Below, one piece after another: positions 1 through 6,439 of a stretch of DNA of 10,813 nucleotides. The translations under genes and the position numbers were made by a program. The stretch is from Candidatus Nomurabacteria bacterium. Its GTDB lineage: Bacteria > Patescibacteriota > Saccharimonadia > Saccharimonadales > Saccharimonadaceae. The stretch covers positions 1 to 10,813 of the forward strand of contig JAITKW010000010.1 of NCBI GenBank assembly GCA_031278275.1, in the 5' to 3' direction. Position 1 is the first letter of the stretch. The number at the start of each line of letters is the position of its first letter. The notes below the pieces were generated by a model. The model searched no databases. It worked only from the letters and a program-made list of their open reading frames with translations, and was not told the origin of the DNA.

Positions 1-744
1 AGTGGCGATGGAAGCTCAGTCATAACTTCACAAAACACCCACAACTTCGCCAGCGCCAACGTCAGAATGTCCAAAAACACCGATTGGGGAGCCACTGCTT
101 ATCTTTCCGACAGCATTTATGGCAGAGGCACCAGTGAGGTTTGGATAAATAACTGCGACCACGATGTCAATAACACCCAAATCGGTGGCGACACTTATAA
201 CGACCACACCGGTTGGGCTGGCACAAGTGTTAATGCTAGCAAGCAATCCTCTTGCTCCGCCTACACCACCGCATACAACAACTCAAACCAAGCCTATCAC
301 GGCACGATTGGCGTTCACGCCTCTACCACCGACAACGTCTATGGCATTTATGACATGTCTGGTGGTAATTTTGAATATGTCATGGGCAACTACGACAACA
401 TTATAAGTAGCTCTGGCTTTAGCGCCTTACCAGATGGCAAATATTTTAACAATTATCCCAGCAACGTTTTTACTAGTAACGGCTACTACACCAACAACAA
501 CCAATGTACTTTTCAAACTTGTGGCGGTCAGGCTCTACACGAAATCAAAACTGCGCAACCCATTTCCGGTGGCAGTCAATCTTGGGGTGGGGACAACTCG
601 TATTTCGTGTACTCAAGTTACCCGTGGTTCGGTCGTGGGGGTAACGGCAACAATGCGGCGAACGCTGGTTTGTGGAGCGCCAACAATGTGAACGGAAGTG
701 CGAACATCAACTATGGTTGGCGGGCGGTCGCCAGCGCATATTGA
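1..744 (+). CDS. FGE/C-type-lectin-like secreted surface protein, 5' end outside the window
   Basis: The frame is open from base 1 to the TGA at 742-744, so this is the last 247 residues of a longer protein; the ATG at 67 is internal because coding continues upstream of it. Visible blocks are MSKNTDWGATAYLS near the start, YGIYDMSGGNFEYVMGNY in the middle, and a C-terminus with GRGG, NAGLW and a final YGWRAV. This order resembles the formylglycine-generating-enzyme (sulfatase-modifying factor) / C-type lectin fold as found in secreted proteins of Firmicutes and CPR bacteria, where YDMSGN/G-WEW and a terminal GFR/GWR are conserved. The protein is rich in Asn, Ser, Thr and Tyr and has a few Cys, fitting an exported protein; any signal peptide or prepilin leader would lie upstream. 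Much of the coding strand has more C than G, driven by AAC and ACC codons, unlike the neighbouring enolase. No catalytic Cys pair of true FGE is evident, so a binding or structural role is more likely than catalysis. Fold assignment is moderate; function is unknown. Confidence 0.72.
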   Translation, partial: SGDGSSVITSQNTHNFASANVRMSKNTDWGATAYLSDSIYGRGTSEVWINNCDHDVNNTQIGGDTYNDHTGWAGTSVNASKQSSCSAYTTAYNNSNQAYHGTIGVHASTTDNVYGIYDMSGGNFEYVMGNYDNIISSSGFSALPDGKYFNNYPSNVFTSNGYYTNNNQCTFQTCGGQALHEIKTAQPISGGSQSWGGDNSYFVYSSYPWFGRGGNGNNAANAGLWSANNVNGSANINYGWRAVASAY

Positions 745-748
745 TTTA

Positions 749-778
749 TTATCAAAAAAACTAAAAATATGCTACAAT
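749..778 (+). promoter_or_regulatory. Promoter of enolase, predicted leaderless
   Basis: The extended -10 TGCTACAAT (TG at 770-771, TACAAT at 773-778) ends six bases before the enolase ATG at 785. A weak -35, TTATCA (749-754, 4 of 6 matches), sits 18 bases upstream of the -10. Transcription would start at or beside the A of the ATG, and no Shine-Dalgarno is present between them. Prediction from sequence only. Confidence 0.55.
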
Positions 779-784
779 CAACTT

Positions 785-2074
785 ATGGATAATTTTAAGA
801 TTAAAACAATTAGGGCAAGACAAATATTGGATTCGCGGGGCAACCCGACTGTGGAAGCTGATGTCACTTTGGAAAGTGGCGCTTTCGGGCGAGCGGCAGT
901 GCCGAGTGGTGCGTCCACCGGCTCGGGCGAAGCTTTGGAGCTGCGCGATGGTGGTGCGGCATATGGCGGGAAAGGTGTTTTGTTGGCGGTGGACAACGCC
1001 AATTCCAAAATCGCTAAAGTTTTGGTGGGCGCAGACGGCAATGACCAAAAAACGGTTGACCGCACAATGTTGGAGTTAGACGGCACCGAAAATAAGTCTA
1101 ATTTGGGGGCAAACGCTATTTTGGCGGTTTCGCTTGCCACTGCTAAAGCGGCGGCGAGTGCCAAAAAAATCCCATTTTACAAACACGTTCAGGAAATCTC
1201 AGATACTGCGCCACATGAAATGAGTTTGCCAATGCCGATGATGAATGTGATGAATGGTGGCGAACATGCGGATTGGGCGACTGATTTTCAGGAATATATG
1301 ATTATGCCACTTTCCGCCGAAACGATGGCGGATGCGTTGCGTATGGGGGCGGAAGTTTTTCATGCGTTGAAAAAAGTCTTGCAAGAGCAGGGGTACGCTA
1401 CGACTGTTGGCGATGAGGGCGGTTATGCGCCGAAAGTCAAAAACGGCAACAACGAGCCTTTGGAAAGGATTAAGCAGGCGATTGTGGTGGCGGGCTATGA
1501 GCTCGGAAAAGACATTTCACTTGCGATGGACGTGGCGAGTAGCGAGTTTTTTGACGGCGAAAAATACATTTTGAAAACCACTGGCGAGGCGAAAACTTCG
1601 GACGACATGATAAACTGGTACCAGTGGATTATGGATAATTTTCCGGTGGTTTCAGTTGAAGATGGGTTAGCGGAAAATGATTGGTGGGGGTGGCAAAATC
1701 TCAATGCACGGTTGGGTGATAAATTGCAGTTGGTTGGAGATGATTTGTTGGTGACGAATGTGAAATTATTGCAAAAAGCAATTGAAGAAAAGGCGTGTAA
1801 TGCGATTTTGATTAAGCCAAATCAGATTGGTAGCTTGAGCGAAACGATTGACGCAGTGAAGCTGGCGAAGCAAAATAATTTCCGTACAGTAATGAGCCAC
1901 CGTTCCGGAGAAACGGAAGATACTACCATCGCACACCTTGCCGTGGGATTGGGCTGTGGCGAAATCAAAACTGGCTCTTTGTCGCGCTCGGACAGAATTG
2001 TGAAATATAACGAATTGTTGCGTATCGCCGAAGCAGATTCTAAGCTGAAGCTGGCGCGACCTTTTATTGTGTAA
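785..2074 (+). CDS. eno: Enolase (phosphopyruvate hydratase)
   Basis: Converts 2-phosphoglycerate to phosphoenolpyruvate in cytosolic glycolysis. The 429-residue length is normal for bacterial enolase. Family landmarks are all present: RQILDSRGNPTVEADV at the N-terminus, the mobile loop PSGASTG (40-45), FQEYMIMP with E170, VGDEGGYAP with the catalytic Glu E211, metal ligands near D249 (AMDVASSEF), E292 (SVEDGL) and D319 (VGDDLLVTN), K344 (ILIKPNQIG), the MSHRSGETEDT block with H372-R373-S374, and K395 in GEIKTGSLSRSDR. The frame is open further upstream into the preceding gene, but the family N-terminus begins at the ATG at 785, so that start is chosen. No Shine-Dalgarno precedes it; a -10 box six bases upstream suggests a leaderless message. 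It follows the surface-protein gene by 40 bases and precedes the ABC exporter genes by 24; the neighbours give no functional link. Identification is very secure. Confidence 0.98.
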   Translation: MDNFKIKTIRARQILDSRGNPTVEADVTLESGAFGRAAVPSGASTGSGEALELRDGGAAYGGKGVLLAVDNANSKIAKVLVGADGNDQKTVDRTMLELDGTENKSNLGANAILAVSLATAKAAASAKKIPFYKHVQEISDTAPHEMSLPMPMMNVMNGGEHADWATDFQEYMIMPLSAETMADALRMGAEVFHALKKVLQEQGYATTVGDEGGYAPKVKNGNNEPLERIKQAIVVAGYELGKDISLAMDVASSEFFDGEKYILKTTGEAKTSDDMINWYQWIMDNFPVVSVEDGLAENDWWGWQNLNARLGDKLQLVGDDLLVTNVKLLQKAIEEKACNAILIKPNQIGSLSETIDAVKLAKQNNFRTVMSHRSGETEDTTIAHLAVGLGCGEIKTGSLSRSDRIVKYNELLRIAEADSKLKLARPFIV

Positions 2075-2082
2075 AAAAAGTG

Positions 2083-2091
2083 TGTTATTAT
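2083..2091 (+). promoter_or_regulatory. Extended -10 promoter of the ABC exporter operon, predicted leaderless
   Basis: TGTTATTAT (TG at 2083-2084, TATTAT at 2086-2091, 5 of 6 to TATAAT) ends seven bases before the ATG at 2099. No good -35 is found at 16-18 bases, consistent with an extended -10 promoter. It lies in the 24-base gap after enolase, so the ABC genes may be transcribed both from here and by read-through. Confidence 0.48.
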
Positions 2092-2098
2092 TGATTTG

Positions 2099-2815
2099 AT
2101 GAAAAATATTATTGAGGCAAAGCATCTCGGCATTGATTTTGGCGACAAAAAAGTCATCAAGGATTTGTCGTTTGAGGTGAAAGAGGGCGAGATTTTTGGG
2201 CTTTTAGGCTCCAACGGTTCTGGCAAAACTACCACCATTCGGGCTTTGCTGGGGCTTTATCAGCCGAATAGGGGTAAAATCCTTATTGATGGTAAGATTT
2301 TTTCGCCCAGTAGTGAATTGGTTGGATATTTGCCGGAAGAGAGAGGTTTGTATAAAAAAGAAACGGTGATTGATGTAATGACTTATTTCGGACGGTTGAA
2401 AGGGTTAGAGCATCCGGCTGAATGGTCATTAAAATACCTTGAGCGCGTGGGGCTTTTTGACAAGCCGAAGGAAAAAATTGACAAACTTTCATCTGGGCAA
2501 CAGCAAAAAGTGCAACTTGGCATTACGATTATGAACAACCCCAAACTTTTGATTTTGGACGAGCCGACCAAAGGCTTTGATCCGGTTAATCGCAAATTAT
2601 TGATGGATATTATTGACGAAAGGCACCGAGCGGGTGCGACTATTATTCTGATTACGCATTACATGGACGAAGTGGAACGGCTGTGTGATCATGCGCTACT
2701 CTTAAAAGACGGCGTGGCGAAAGTTTATGGCACAATTTCAGCCATCAAAAAGCAATTTAGCGGTCTGTCATTAGATGAGATTTTTGTGAAAGTTTACGGG
2801 AGGAAAGATGCTTAA
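2099..2815 (+). CDS. ABC-2 type exporter, ATP-binding subunit (NatA/YhaQ-like)
   Basis: A 238-residue ATPase of an ABC exporter, binding and hydrolysing ATP on the cytoplasmic face of its permease partner. Motifs in order: Walker A GSNGSGKT (37-44), a Q-loop region reading GYLPEERGLY (76-85), signature LSSGQQQK (130-137), Walker B LLILDEP (150-156) followed by TKGFDP, and switch His H187 in LITHYMDEVE. The YLPEERGLY form, with Glu where many ABC ATPases have Gln, is typical of the NatA/YhaQ group paired with NatB/YhaP permeases. A TTG at 2096 directly precedes the ATG at 2099; the ATG is preferred because it fits the normal N-terminus and lies seven bases after a -10-like box. There is no Shine-Dalgarno. 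The 3' end overlaps the permease start by eight bases, a classic translationally coupled pair. Substrate is unknown; NatAB exports sodium in Bacillus, but this cannot be carried over from sequence alone. Confidence 0.93.
   Translation: MKNIIEAKHLGIDFGDKKVIKDLSFEVKEGEIFGLLGSNGSGKTTTIRALLGLYQPNRGKILIDGKIFSPSSELVGYLPEERGLYKKETVIDVMTYFGRLKGLEHPAEWSLKYLERVGLFDKPKEKIDKLSSGQQQKVQLGITIMNNPKLLILDEPTKGFDPVNRKLLMDIIDERHRAGATIILITHYMDEVERLCDHALLLKDGVAKVYGTISAIKKQFSGLSLDEIFVKVYGRKDA
2798..2803 (+). promoter_or_regulatory. Shine-Dalgarno of the permease gene, inside the ATPase gene
   Basis: GGGAGG ends four bases before the ATG at 2808 and lies within the last codons of the ATPase gene. It decides the start of the permease and supports translational coupling. 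Confidence 0.8.
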
Positions 2816-4013
2816 GGAAGTTGTAAGATTTGAAATTGTCAGAAGTTTGAAAAAACCATCGTTTTGGGTTGCGGCTATTTTGTTGCCGGTGCTTTTGATT
2901 GGGTACATCTTTTTTGCGGGATTTTCCGGCATGAAGGCCGAAAAAGCGTTAGTTGAAAATGGCAATCTTAGTGACAAACGCTTGAGTTTGATGGACGAAA
3001 GCAATATCATTAACGCCAGTTTTCTTGAGCATGTCACCACCATCAAAGATAAAAACGAAGGCATTTTGAACGTGAAATCTGGTGCGATGGACGTGTTTTA
3101 TTTTGTGCCGAGCGATTTCGCGCAGCCGATTGAGATTTACAGCCTTAACAGCTCCGGCTCTTTCTTGACGGATTACAGAAGCAAAATTGATGAATGGCTG
3201 AAAGCTTCGGTGGTTGGAGAGTTGACCGAAGCGCAAGCGATAGTGATGATGGGTGGTTATCGCGTGGACACGGTGAAGTTTAACAACTCTGGTGGAGAAA
3301 ATGACGAACTGAGTAATATGGTGGCGCCGATTGTGGGGTTGGCGATTTTTTATGTCCTGATTTGTATTTTTGGCAACCGTTTGACAACCGCGACCATTGA
3401 GGAAAAGGAAAATCGCATTACAGAGATGTTGCTCACGTCCATTTCCGCCAAAACTTTAATCGTGGGCAAAATACTTTCCTTGATTTTACTGGGTTTTTTG
3501 CAAGTGTTTATTTTTGTGATTCCGATTATGATGATTTGGTTATTCGCCAAACAAAACCAAATCGCTGGCCTTGACTTGTCAATACTCACGAACCTTGAAA
3601 TTAACCCGCTAACAGTGATAATCAGCGTCATACTTTTGCTTTCAAGCTACATTTTATTTGTGGGGCTTTGCGTATTTGTCGGCACCTTAGTGCCGACCGC
3701 CAAAGAAGTCAGCGGCTACTCCAGCATTATGATGATTTTGGTCATCATGCCGATGTTCTTTCTCAGCTCATTTTTGGTTTCCACGCCGACTGTCGTCACT
3801 TATGCGCTGTCCTTTTTCCCATTTTCAGCACCAATTTCATTGTTTTTGCGTTTTGCTTTCGGCACTTTGACGTGGTGGGAAATGGCCCTTGGTCTTGCCA
3901 TCATCACCGTTTCCGCCGTCTTGATTATCCGGCAAGCCATCAAAGTTTTCCAATTTGGCGCGGTGGGTCTAACTTCCAAAATCAACTTAAAAGACGCATT
4001 TTTCAGGAGATAG
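2808..4013 (+). CDS. ABC-2 type exporter, permease subunit (NatB/YhaP-like)
   Basis: A 401-residue membrane protein forming the transport channel with the ATPase encoded just upstream. The topology is that of the ABC2_membrane_3 type: one N-terminal membrane helix (about 20-39), an external domain of roughly 130 residues (40-170), then a cluster of about five helices (near 171-189, 219-247, 267-295, 303-325 and 356-376). The cytoplasmic sequence IEEKENRITEML (197-208) after the second helix is a hallmark of the NatB/YhaP family. The start is fixed by GGGAGG four bases upstream and overlaps the ATPase stop. Export substrate is not readable; candidates in this family include sodium, antimicrobial compounds and peptides. 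The gene ends 57 bases before a convergent gene, with no clear intrinsic terminator between them. Confidence 0.9.
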   Translation: MLKEVVRFEIVRSLKKPSFWVAAILLPVLLIGYIFFAGFSGMKAEKALVENGNLSDKRLSLMDESNIINASFLEHVTTIKDKNEGILNVKSGAMDVFYFVPSDFAQPIEIYSLNSSGSFLTDYRSKIDEWLKASVVGELTEAQAIVMMGGYRVDTVKFNNSGGENDELSNMVAPIVGLAIFYVLICIFGNRLTTATIEEKENRITEMLLTSISAKTLIVGKILSLILLGFLQVFIFVIPIMMIWLFAKQNQIAGLDLSILTNLEINPLTVIISVILLLSSYILFVGLCVFVGTLVPTAKEVSGYSSIMMILVIMPMFFLSSFLVSTPTVVTYALSFFPFSAPISLFLRFAFGTLTWWEMALGLAIITVSAVLIIRQAIKVFQFGAVGLTSKINLKDAFFRR

Positions 4014-4070
4014 CGCACGTTTTAGGAGAACTATAGCTCTAGTAAGCGCCACCCCAAGAATTGCAAAACA

Positions 4071-5249
4071 TTAGTACCATTTGTTTTTTAGCCAAAACTC
4101 ATACGCTTGACGATAGCCACCGTAGCGTTCCGTGACGTAATTATGTTGCCACTTCAAAGCCACCACCGGATCGCTCCAATTGGCACCCAATTTTGAACAA
4201 GGCAACGCTTGCACCAAGCCGCACGCCCCACTGGATTTATTCACTGCGTCTGGTCGCCACGTGCTTTCCTTTGTGACGATATAATCCACATAACCCCAAT
4301 CTTCCTCTGGAATGCCGGACGCTTTCAGCCATTTATTTTTTTCGGTTGAGCTGTCATATTTTGGACCCAAGCTTTTCATGCCGATTATCACTTTTTGATT
4401 TTTCGGTTGCTTTGTCACAATTTCGTTAATTTTTTTGCGCCCAATTTCCTTGCCGTCAATCATCTCAATCTCATAAGAAACAGTTTTCGCCCCATCTTCA
4501 CCCGCCTCAATCACTTCTTCATAACCCTTATCGCGGTTGTAATCCAGGATTTTTTCAATTGCAAAACCAATCGCCTCAGTTTCAGTCACAATTTCTGTGC
4601 CGTTACGCCAAATCTCCACCGTGTCGCCGTCACTCAAAAGATCATTACGGAAAATAATTGAGTCCGCATCCACCAGTGCCACGCCTTGTTCCTCAAATAA
4701 GTCATTCACGGTTTTTGCTTGAGTCTGGAGGTTGAGCTTGGTGCCATAATACAAAAAATTGATATTTTTCGCGCGCGTAATCATGAGTTCAATTGACCCG
4801 CCAGCTTGAGTCACATTTTCAGAATGCACAAAATCCACCAAGTCCCGCTCCGACAATTGGATACCGGCGTCTTTCATAATCTCCGCGACCGAACCGCTGG
4901 CGGACATGATTTTAGTTCTTTCACCGCCATCGGAAATAATTACCGGTCTGGCGCGATAAATATTGATATAAAATTGTCCAGCTTCAATTTTTTCGGAAGT
5001 TTCCGGTTCAACGTGATCGCCCTCGTCTAAATCAATGTCCGCCAAGCTCAATGCTTCGCCGACAGTGCCGGCAGACGAGCGGATAATGCGCTTTTCACCT
5101 CTGTCAAAAATAGTAATCAAACTTTCACCCGATTTACTTTCGCCGTCAACCTCAGCTTGTGCCAAACCGCCCTTAAACGCAATTGCTAGCACAAAAAACA
5201 CCAAAATGCCCACGCTAAACAAAAGTTCTCCACCTCTTCTTACTCGCAT
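4071..5249 (-). CDS. Cell-wall protein with DUF348 repeats, G5-like region and lytic-transglycosylase-like C-terminus
   Basis: Predicted exported peptidoglycan-acting enzyme of 392 residues, similar in layout to YabE and resuscitation-promoting-factor (Rpf) type proteins. Domains in order: basic N-terminus MRVRRGG and a hydrophobic segment (about 11-29) ending in AQA at 30-32, either a cleaved signal peptide or an anchor; three ubiquitin-like DUF348 repeats (about 43-100, 101-160, 164-217); a G5-like region (about 218-290, with YEEVIEAGEDG and MIDGKEIGRK); and a 100-residue lysozyme-fold domain (293-392). In the last, E328 in VTKESTWRPDAVN is the expected catalytic Glu, followed by SGACGLVQALPCSK and a C-terminal RYGGYRQAYEFW. 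Starts further upstream (5258, 5369) are in frame, but the one at 5249 gives a clean signal sequence and lies seven bases after a perfect TATAAT, so it is preferred. It is divergent from the gene at 5362. Likely role: limited wall cleavage during growth or reactivation; substrate bond not provable here. Confidence 0.88.
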   Translation of the reverse strand: MRVRRGGELLFSVGILVFFVLAIAFKGGLAQAEVDGESKSGESLITIFDRGEKRIIRSSAGTVGEALSLADIDLDEGDHVEPETSEKIEAGQFYINIYRARPVIISDGGERTKIMSASGSVAEIMKDAGIQLSERDLVDFVHSENVTQAGGSIELMITRAKNINFLYYGTKLNLQTQAKTVNDLFEEQGVALVDADSIIFRNDLLSDGDTVEIWRNGTEIVTETEAIGFAIEKILDYNRDKGYEEVIEAGEDGAKTVSYEIEMIDGKEIGRKKINEIVTKQPKNQKVIIGMKSLGPKYDSSTEKNKWLKASGIPEEDWGYVDYIVTKESTWRPDAVNKSSGACGLVQALPCSKLGANWSDPVVALKWQHNYVTERYGGYRQAYEFWLKNKWY

Positions 5250-5256
5250 AAGCTTC

Positions 5257-5265
5257 ATTATAGCA
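5257..5265 (-). promoter_or_regulatory. Consensus extended -10 of the DUF348/G5 gene, predicted leaderless
   Basis: On the minus strand TGCTATAAT is a perfect extended -10 (TATAAT at 5262-5257). Its end is seven bases from the ATG at 5249, placing the transcript start at the start codon. No recognisable -35 lies at 16-19 bases. An ATG overlapping the -10 (5258) cannot be used by a message initiated here, which is why 5249 is chosen as the start. Confidence 0.65.
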
Positions 5266-5284
5266 AAAATATTTGCGAAAAATG

Positions 5285-5299
5285 ATGTAAAAATTACAT
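5285..5299. repeat. Inverted repeat between divergent genes
   Basis: ATGTAA, three bases, TTACAT: perfect 6-bp arms with an AAA spacer. A wider imperfect extension exists (TTTGC at 5272-5276 and GCAAA at 5305-5309, offset by three bases). It lies upstream of both the minus promoter at 5257-5265 and the plus promoter at 5303-5332. It could be an operator or just AT-rich chance symmetry. Confidence 0.4.
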
Positions 5300-5302
5300 T
5301 TT

Positions 5303-5332
5303 TTGCAAAAATCATAACCAGTATGTTATGAT
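5303..5332 (+). promoter_or_regulatory. Promoter of the two-gene membrane-protein unit
   Basis: The extended -10 TGTTATGAT (TG at 5324-5325, TATGAT at 5327-5332) has a -35 candidate TTGCAA (5303-5308, 4 of 6) at an 18-base spacing. The predicted transcript start near 5339-5340 leaves a leader of about 22 bases holding the Shine-Dalgarno GAGGT (5351-5355) six bases before the ATG at 5362. Confidence 0.55.
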
Positions 5333-5333
5333 T
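5310..5333. repeat. 24-bp inverted repeat over the -10 of the gene at 5362
   Basis: AATCATAAC (5310-5318) and GTTATGATT (5325-5333) are perfect 9-bp arms around a six-base spacer. The right arm contains the -10 box, so a dimeric protein bound here would block RNA polymerase. Operator function is inferred; no regulator gene of a recognised DNA-binding family is present in the window. Confidence 0.5.
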
Positions 5334-5361
5334 AGAGCAACTAGTAAAGTGAGGTAAACCA

Positions 5362-6417
5362 ATGAACAACGATCCGTCTAATCAACCATTAAATACACCA
5401 CCAACTTCAACTCCACCCACGCCCCCTCCAATACCGCCAGCGGTGTCCAACCAAACAGCAGCCTCGCCTGTCACGTATGCACAGCCTGTCGCCCCAGCCC
5501 CCGCTCAACCAGTTGCCGAAATAGTCACCACCCCAGTCACAGAAACAGTGGAAAAACCCAAAAAGTCTAAGCTGGGATTGACAATTTGCTTAATTATTTG
5601 TGCTTTGATTTTATTAGGCGGGGGAGTCACCGCCAGCGTGTTGTTACTTGGTGACAAAGGCCCGAAGGACGAAGATTACCGCAAGGCTTACACTGCGATA
5701 GTAGATTTCACCAAGAAACAAGCGAATTTGGAAAAATTGTCTTTGGATGCGCTCAGCGAAGCTGAATACACCAACGAACCGGAGAACCTCAATGATTATG
5801 CCGAGAGTTTCAGCTTGTACGTATCCAATTTCCGCACGATGATGAGCAACGTTGAGGCCACCGGTATTTTGAAAAACGAGATTTTGAAACAAAAATACGA
5901 CAATTTGAGCGCCATATCCAATAAAGTTTTGCCAGCTTTTGAAAAGTTCATTCCGGAATTGTCAAGTTTCATCAAGTTCACTCAATCTTTATCGGAATTG
6001 TTGCCGTACATGTCTAATCAAGAATGGCTAATGAGTGGCGCATTTAACGAAGCGTTGGTGGACGAACTGTTTGCGCCGATTTTGGGCTCTAATAACGAAG
6101 CTATTAAACAATTTGCCGGAGATTTGTCCGCCATCTATAAGAGGCTGGCAGCGGGCATTAAAGATTATAATGATGGGAAAACTAACGCCAGCGAGTTCCA
6201 AGCTGAAATAATGAATGTGTTTAACGAAGCGTCCAATTATTATACTAAGTTAGGCAATTTGCTTACGGTTGAATCCCTCATGGGCATTACCGAAGACGAT
6301 ATTAGTAAGTTTGAGGCCGCCGCTACCGACTTTGCCACGGAACTCTACAGCAGTTTCCCAGTCAGTGATGACTTGGAATTGCCGAAAAACCTTGAAATAT
6401 TGGGAGAAAAAAGTTAA
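5362..6417 (+). CDS. Single-pass membrane protein with Pro/Thr-rich N-terminus and helical ectodomain, unknown function
   Basis: I do not recognise a family. The 351-residue protein starts with about 60 residues rich in Pro, Thr, Ala and Val (MNNDPSNQPL, TPPTPPPIPP), then basic residues KPKKSK (65-70), one membrane helix (about 71-97, with a GGG run at 86-88), and a long charged ectodomain (about 98-351) that looks almost wholly alpha-helical and contains no Cys. With the basic residues before the helix, the Pro-rich part should be cytoplasmic and the helical part outside. This start is supported by GAGGT six bases upstream. The gene is divergent from the wall-enzyme gene and 22 bases ahead of a second single-pass protein on the same strand, so the two probably form one transcription unit. 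Saccharibacteria and relatives encode many proteins with this Pro-rich-plus-one-helix style. Possible roles are in wall assembly or attachment, but nothing in the sequence proves either. Confidence 0.82.
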   Translation: MNNDPSNQPLNTPPTSTPPTPPPIPPAVSNQTAASPVTYAQPVAPAPAQPVAEIVTTPVTETVEKPKKSKLGLTICLIICALILLGGGVTASVLLLGDKGPKDEDYRKAYTAIVDFTKKQANLEKLSLDALSEAEYTNEPENLNDYAESFSLYVSNFRTMMSNVEATGILKNEILKQKYDNLSAISNKVLPAFEKFIPELSSFIKFTQSLSELLPYMSNQEWLMSGAFNEALVDELFAPILGSNNEAIKQFAGDLSAIYKRLAAGIKDYNDGKTNASEFQAEIMNVFNEASNYYTKLGNLLTVESLMGITEDDISKFEAAATDFATELYSSFPVSDDLELPKNLEILGEKS

Positions 6418-6425
6418 CCGTCATT

Positions 6426-6434
6426 AAGGGGGTG
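6426..6434 (+). promoter_or_regulatory. Strong Shine-Dalgarno deciding a GTG start
   Basis: AAGGGGGTG matches the ideal AAGGAGGTG at eight of nine bases and ends five bases before the GTG at 6440. It strongly supports GTG as the start, over the in-frame ATG at residue 8. Confidence 0.82.
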
Positions 6435-6439
6435 TATAA

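Noticed and set aside
67..69. ATG at 67 as the start of the surface protein gene
   Set aside because: The frame is open and protein-like upstream to base 1, and the MSKNTDWGA block is internal in this family; the gene is truncated by the window.
741..755. TTGAT-ttatt-ATCAA hairpin after the surface protein gene as a terminator
   Set aside because: Only five AT-rich pairs, followed by an A-run rather than a T-run on the plus strand, with no matching arrangement on the minus strand.
698..784. Upstream in-frame extension of enolase starting inside the preceding gene
   Set aside because: The extension has no enolase homology, overlaps a well-supported gene, and the family N-terminus begins at the ATG at 785.
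4027..4040. Near-palindrome AGAACTATAGCTCT between the convergent permease and wall-enzyme genes as a terminator
   Set aside because: It has no loop, one mismatch, and no T-tract on either strand.
5250..5369. Longer start for the DUF348/G5 gene (5369 or 5258)
   Set aside because: These starts would overlap the divergent gene or lie upstream of or inside the consensus -10 box, and the added residues are not signal-peptide-like.
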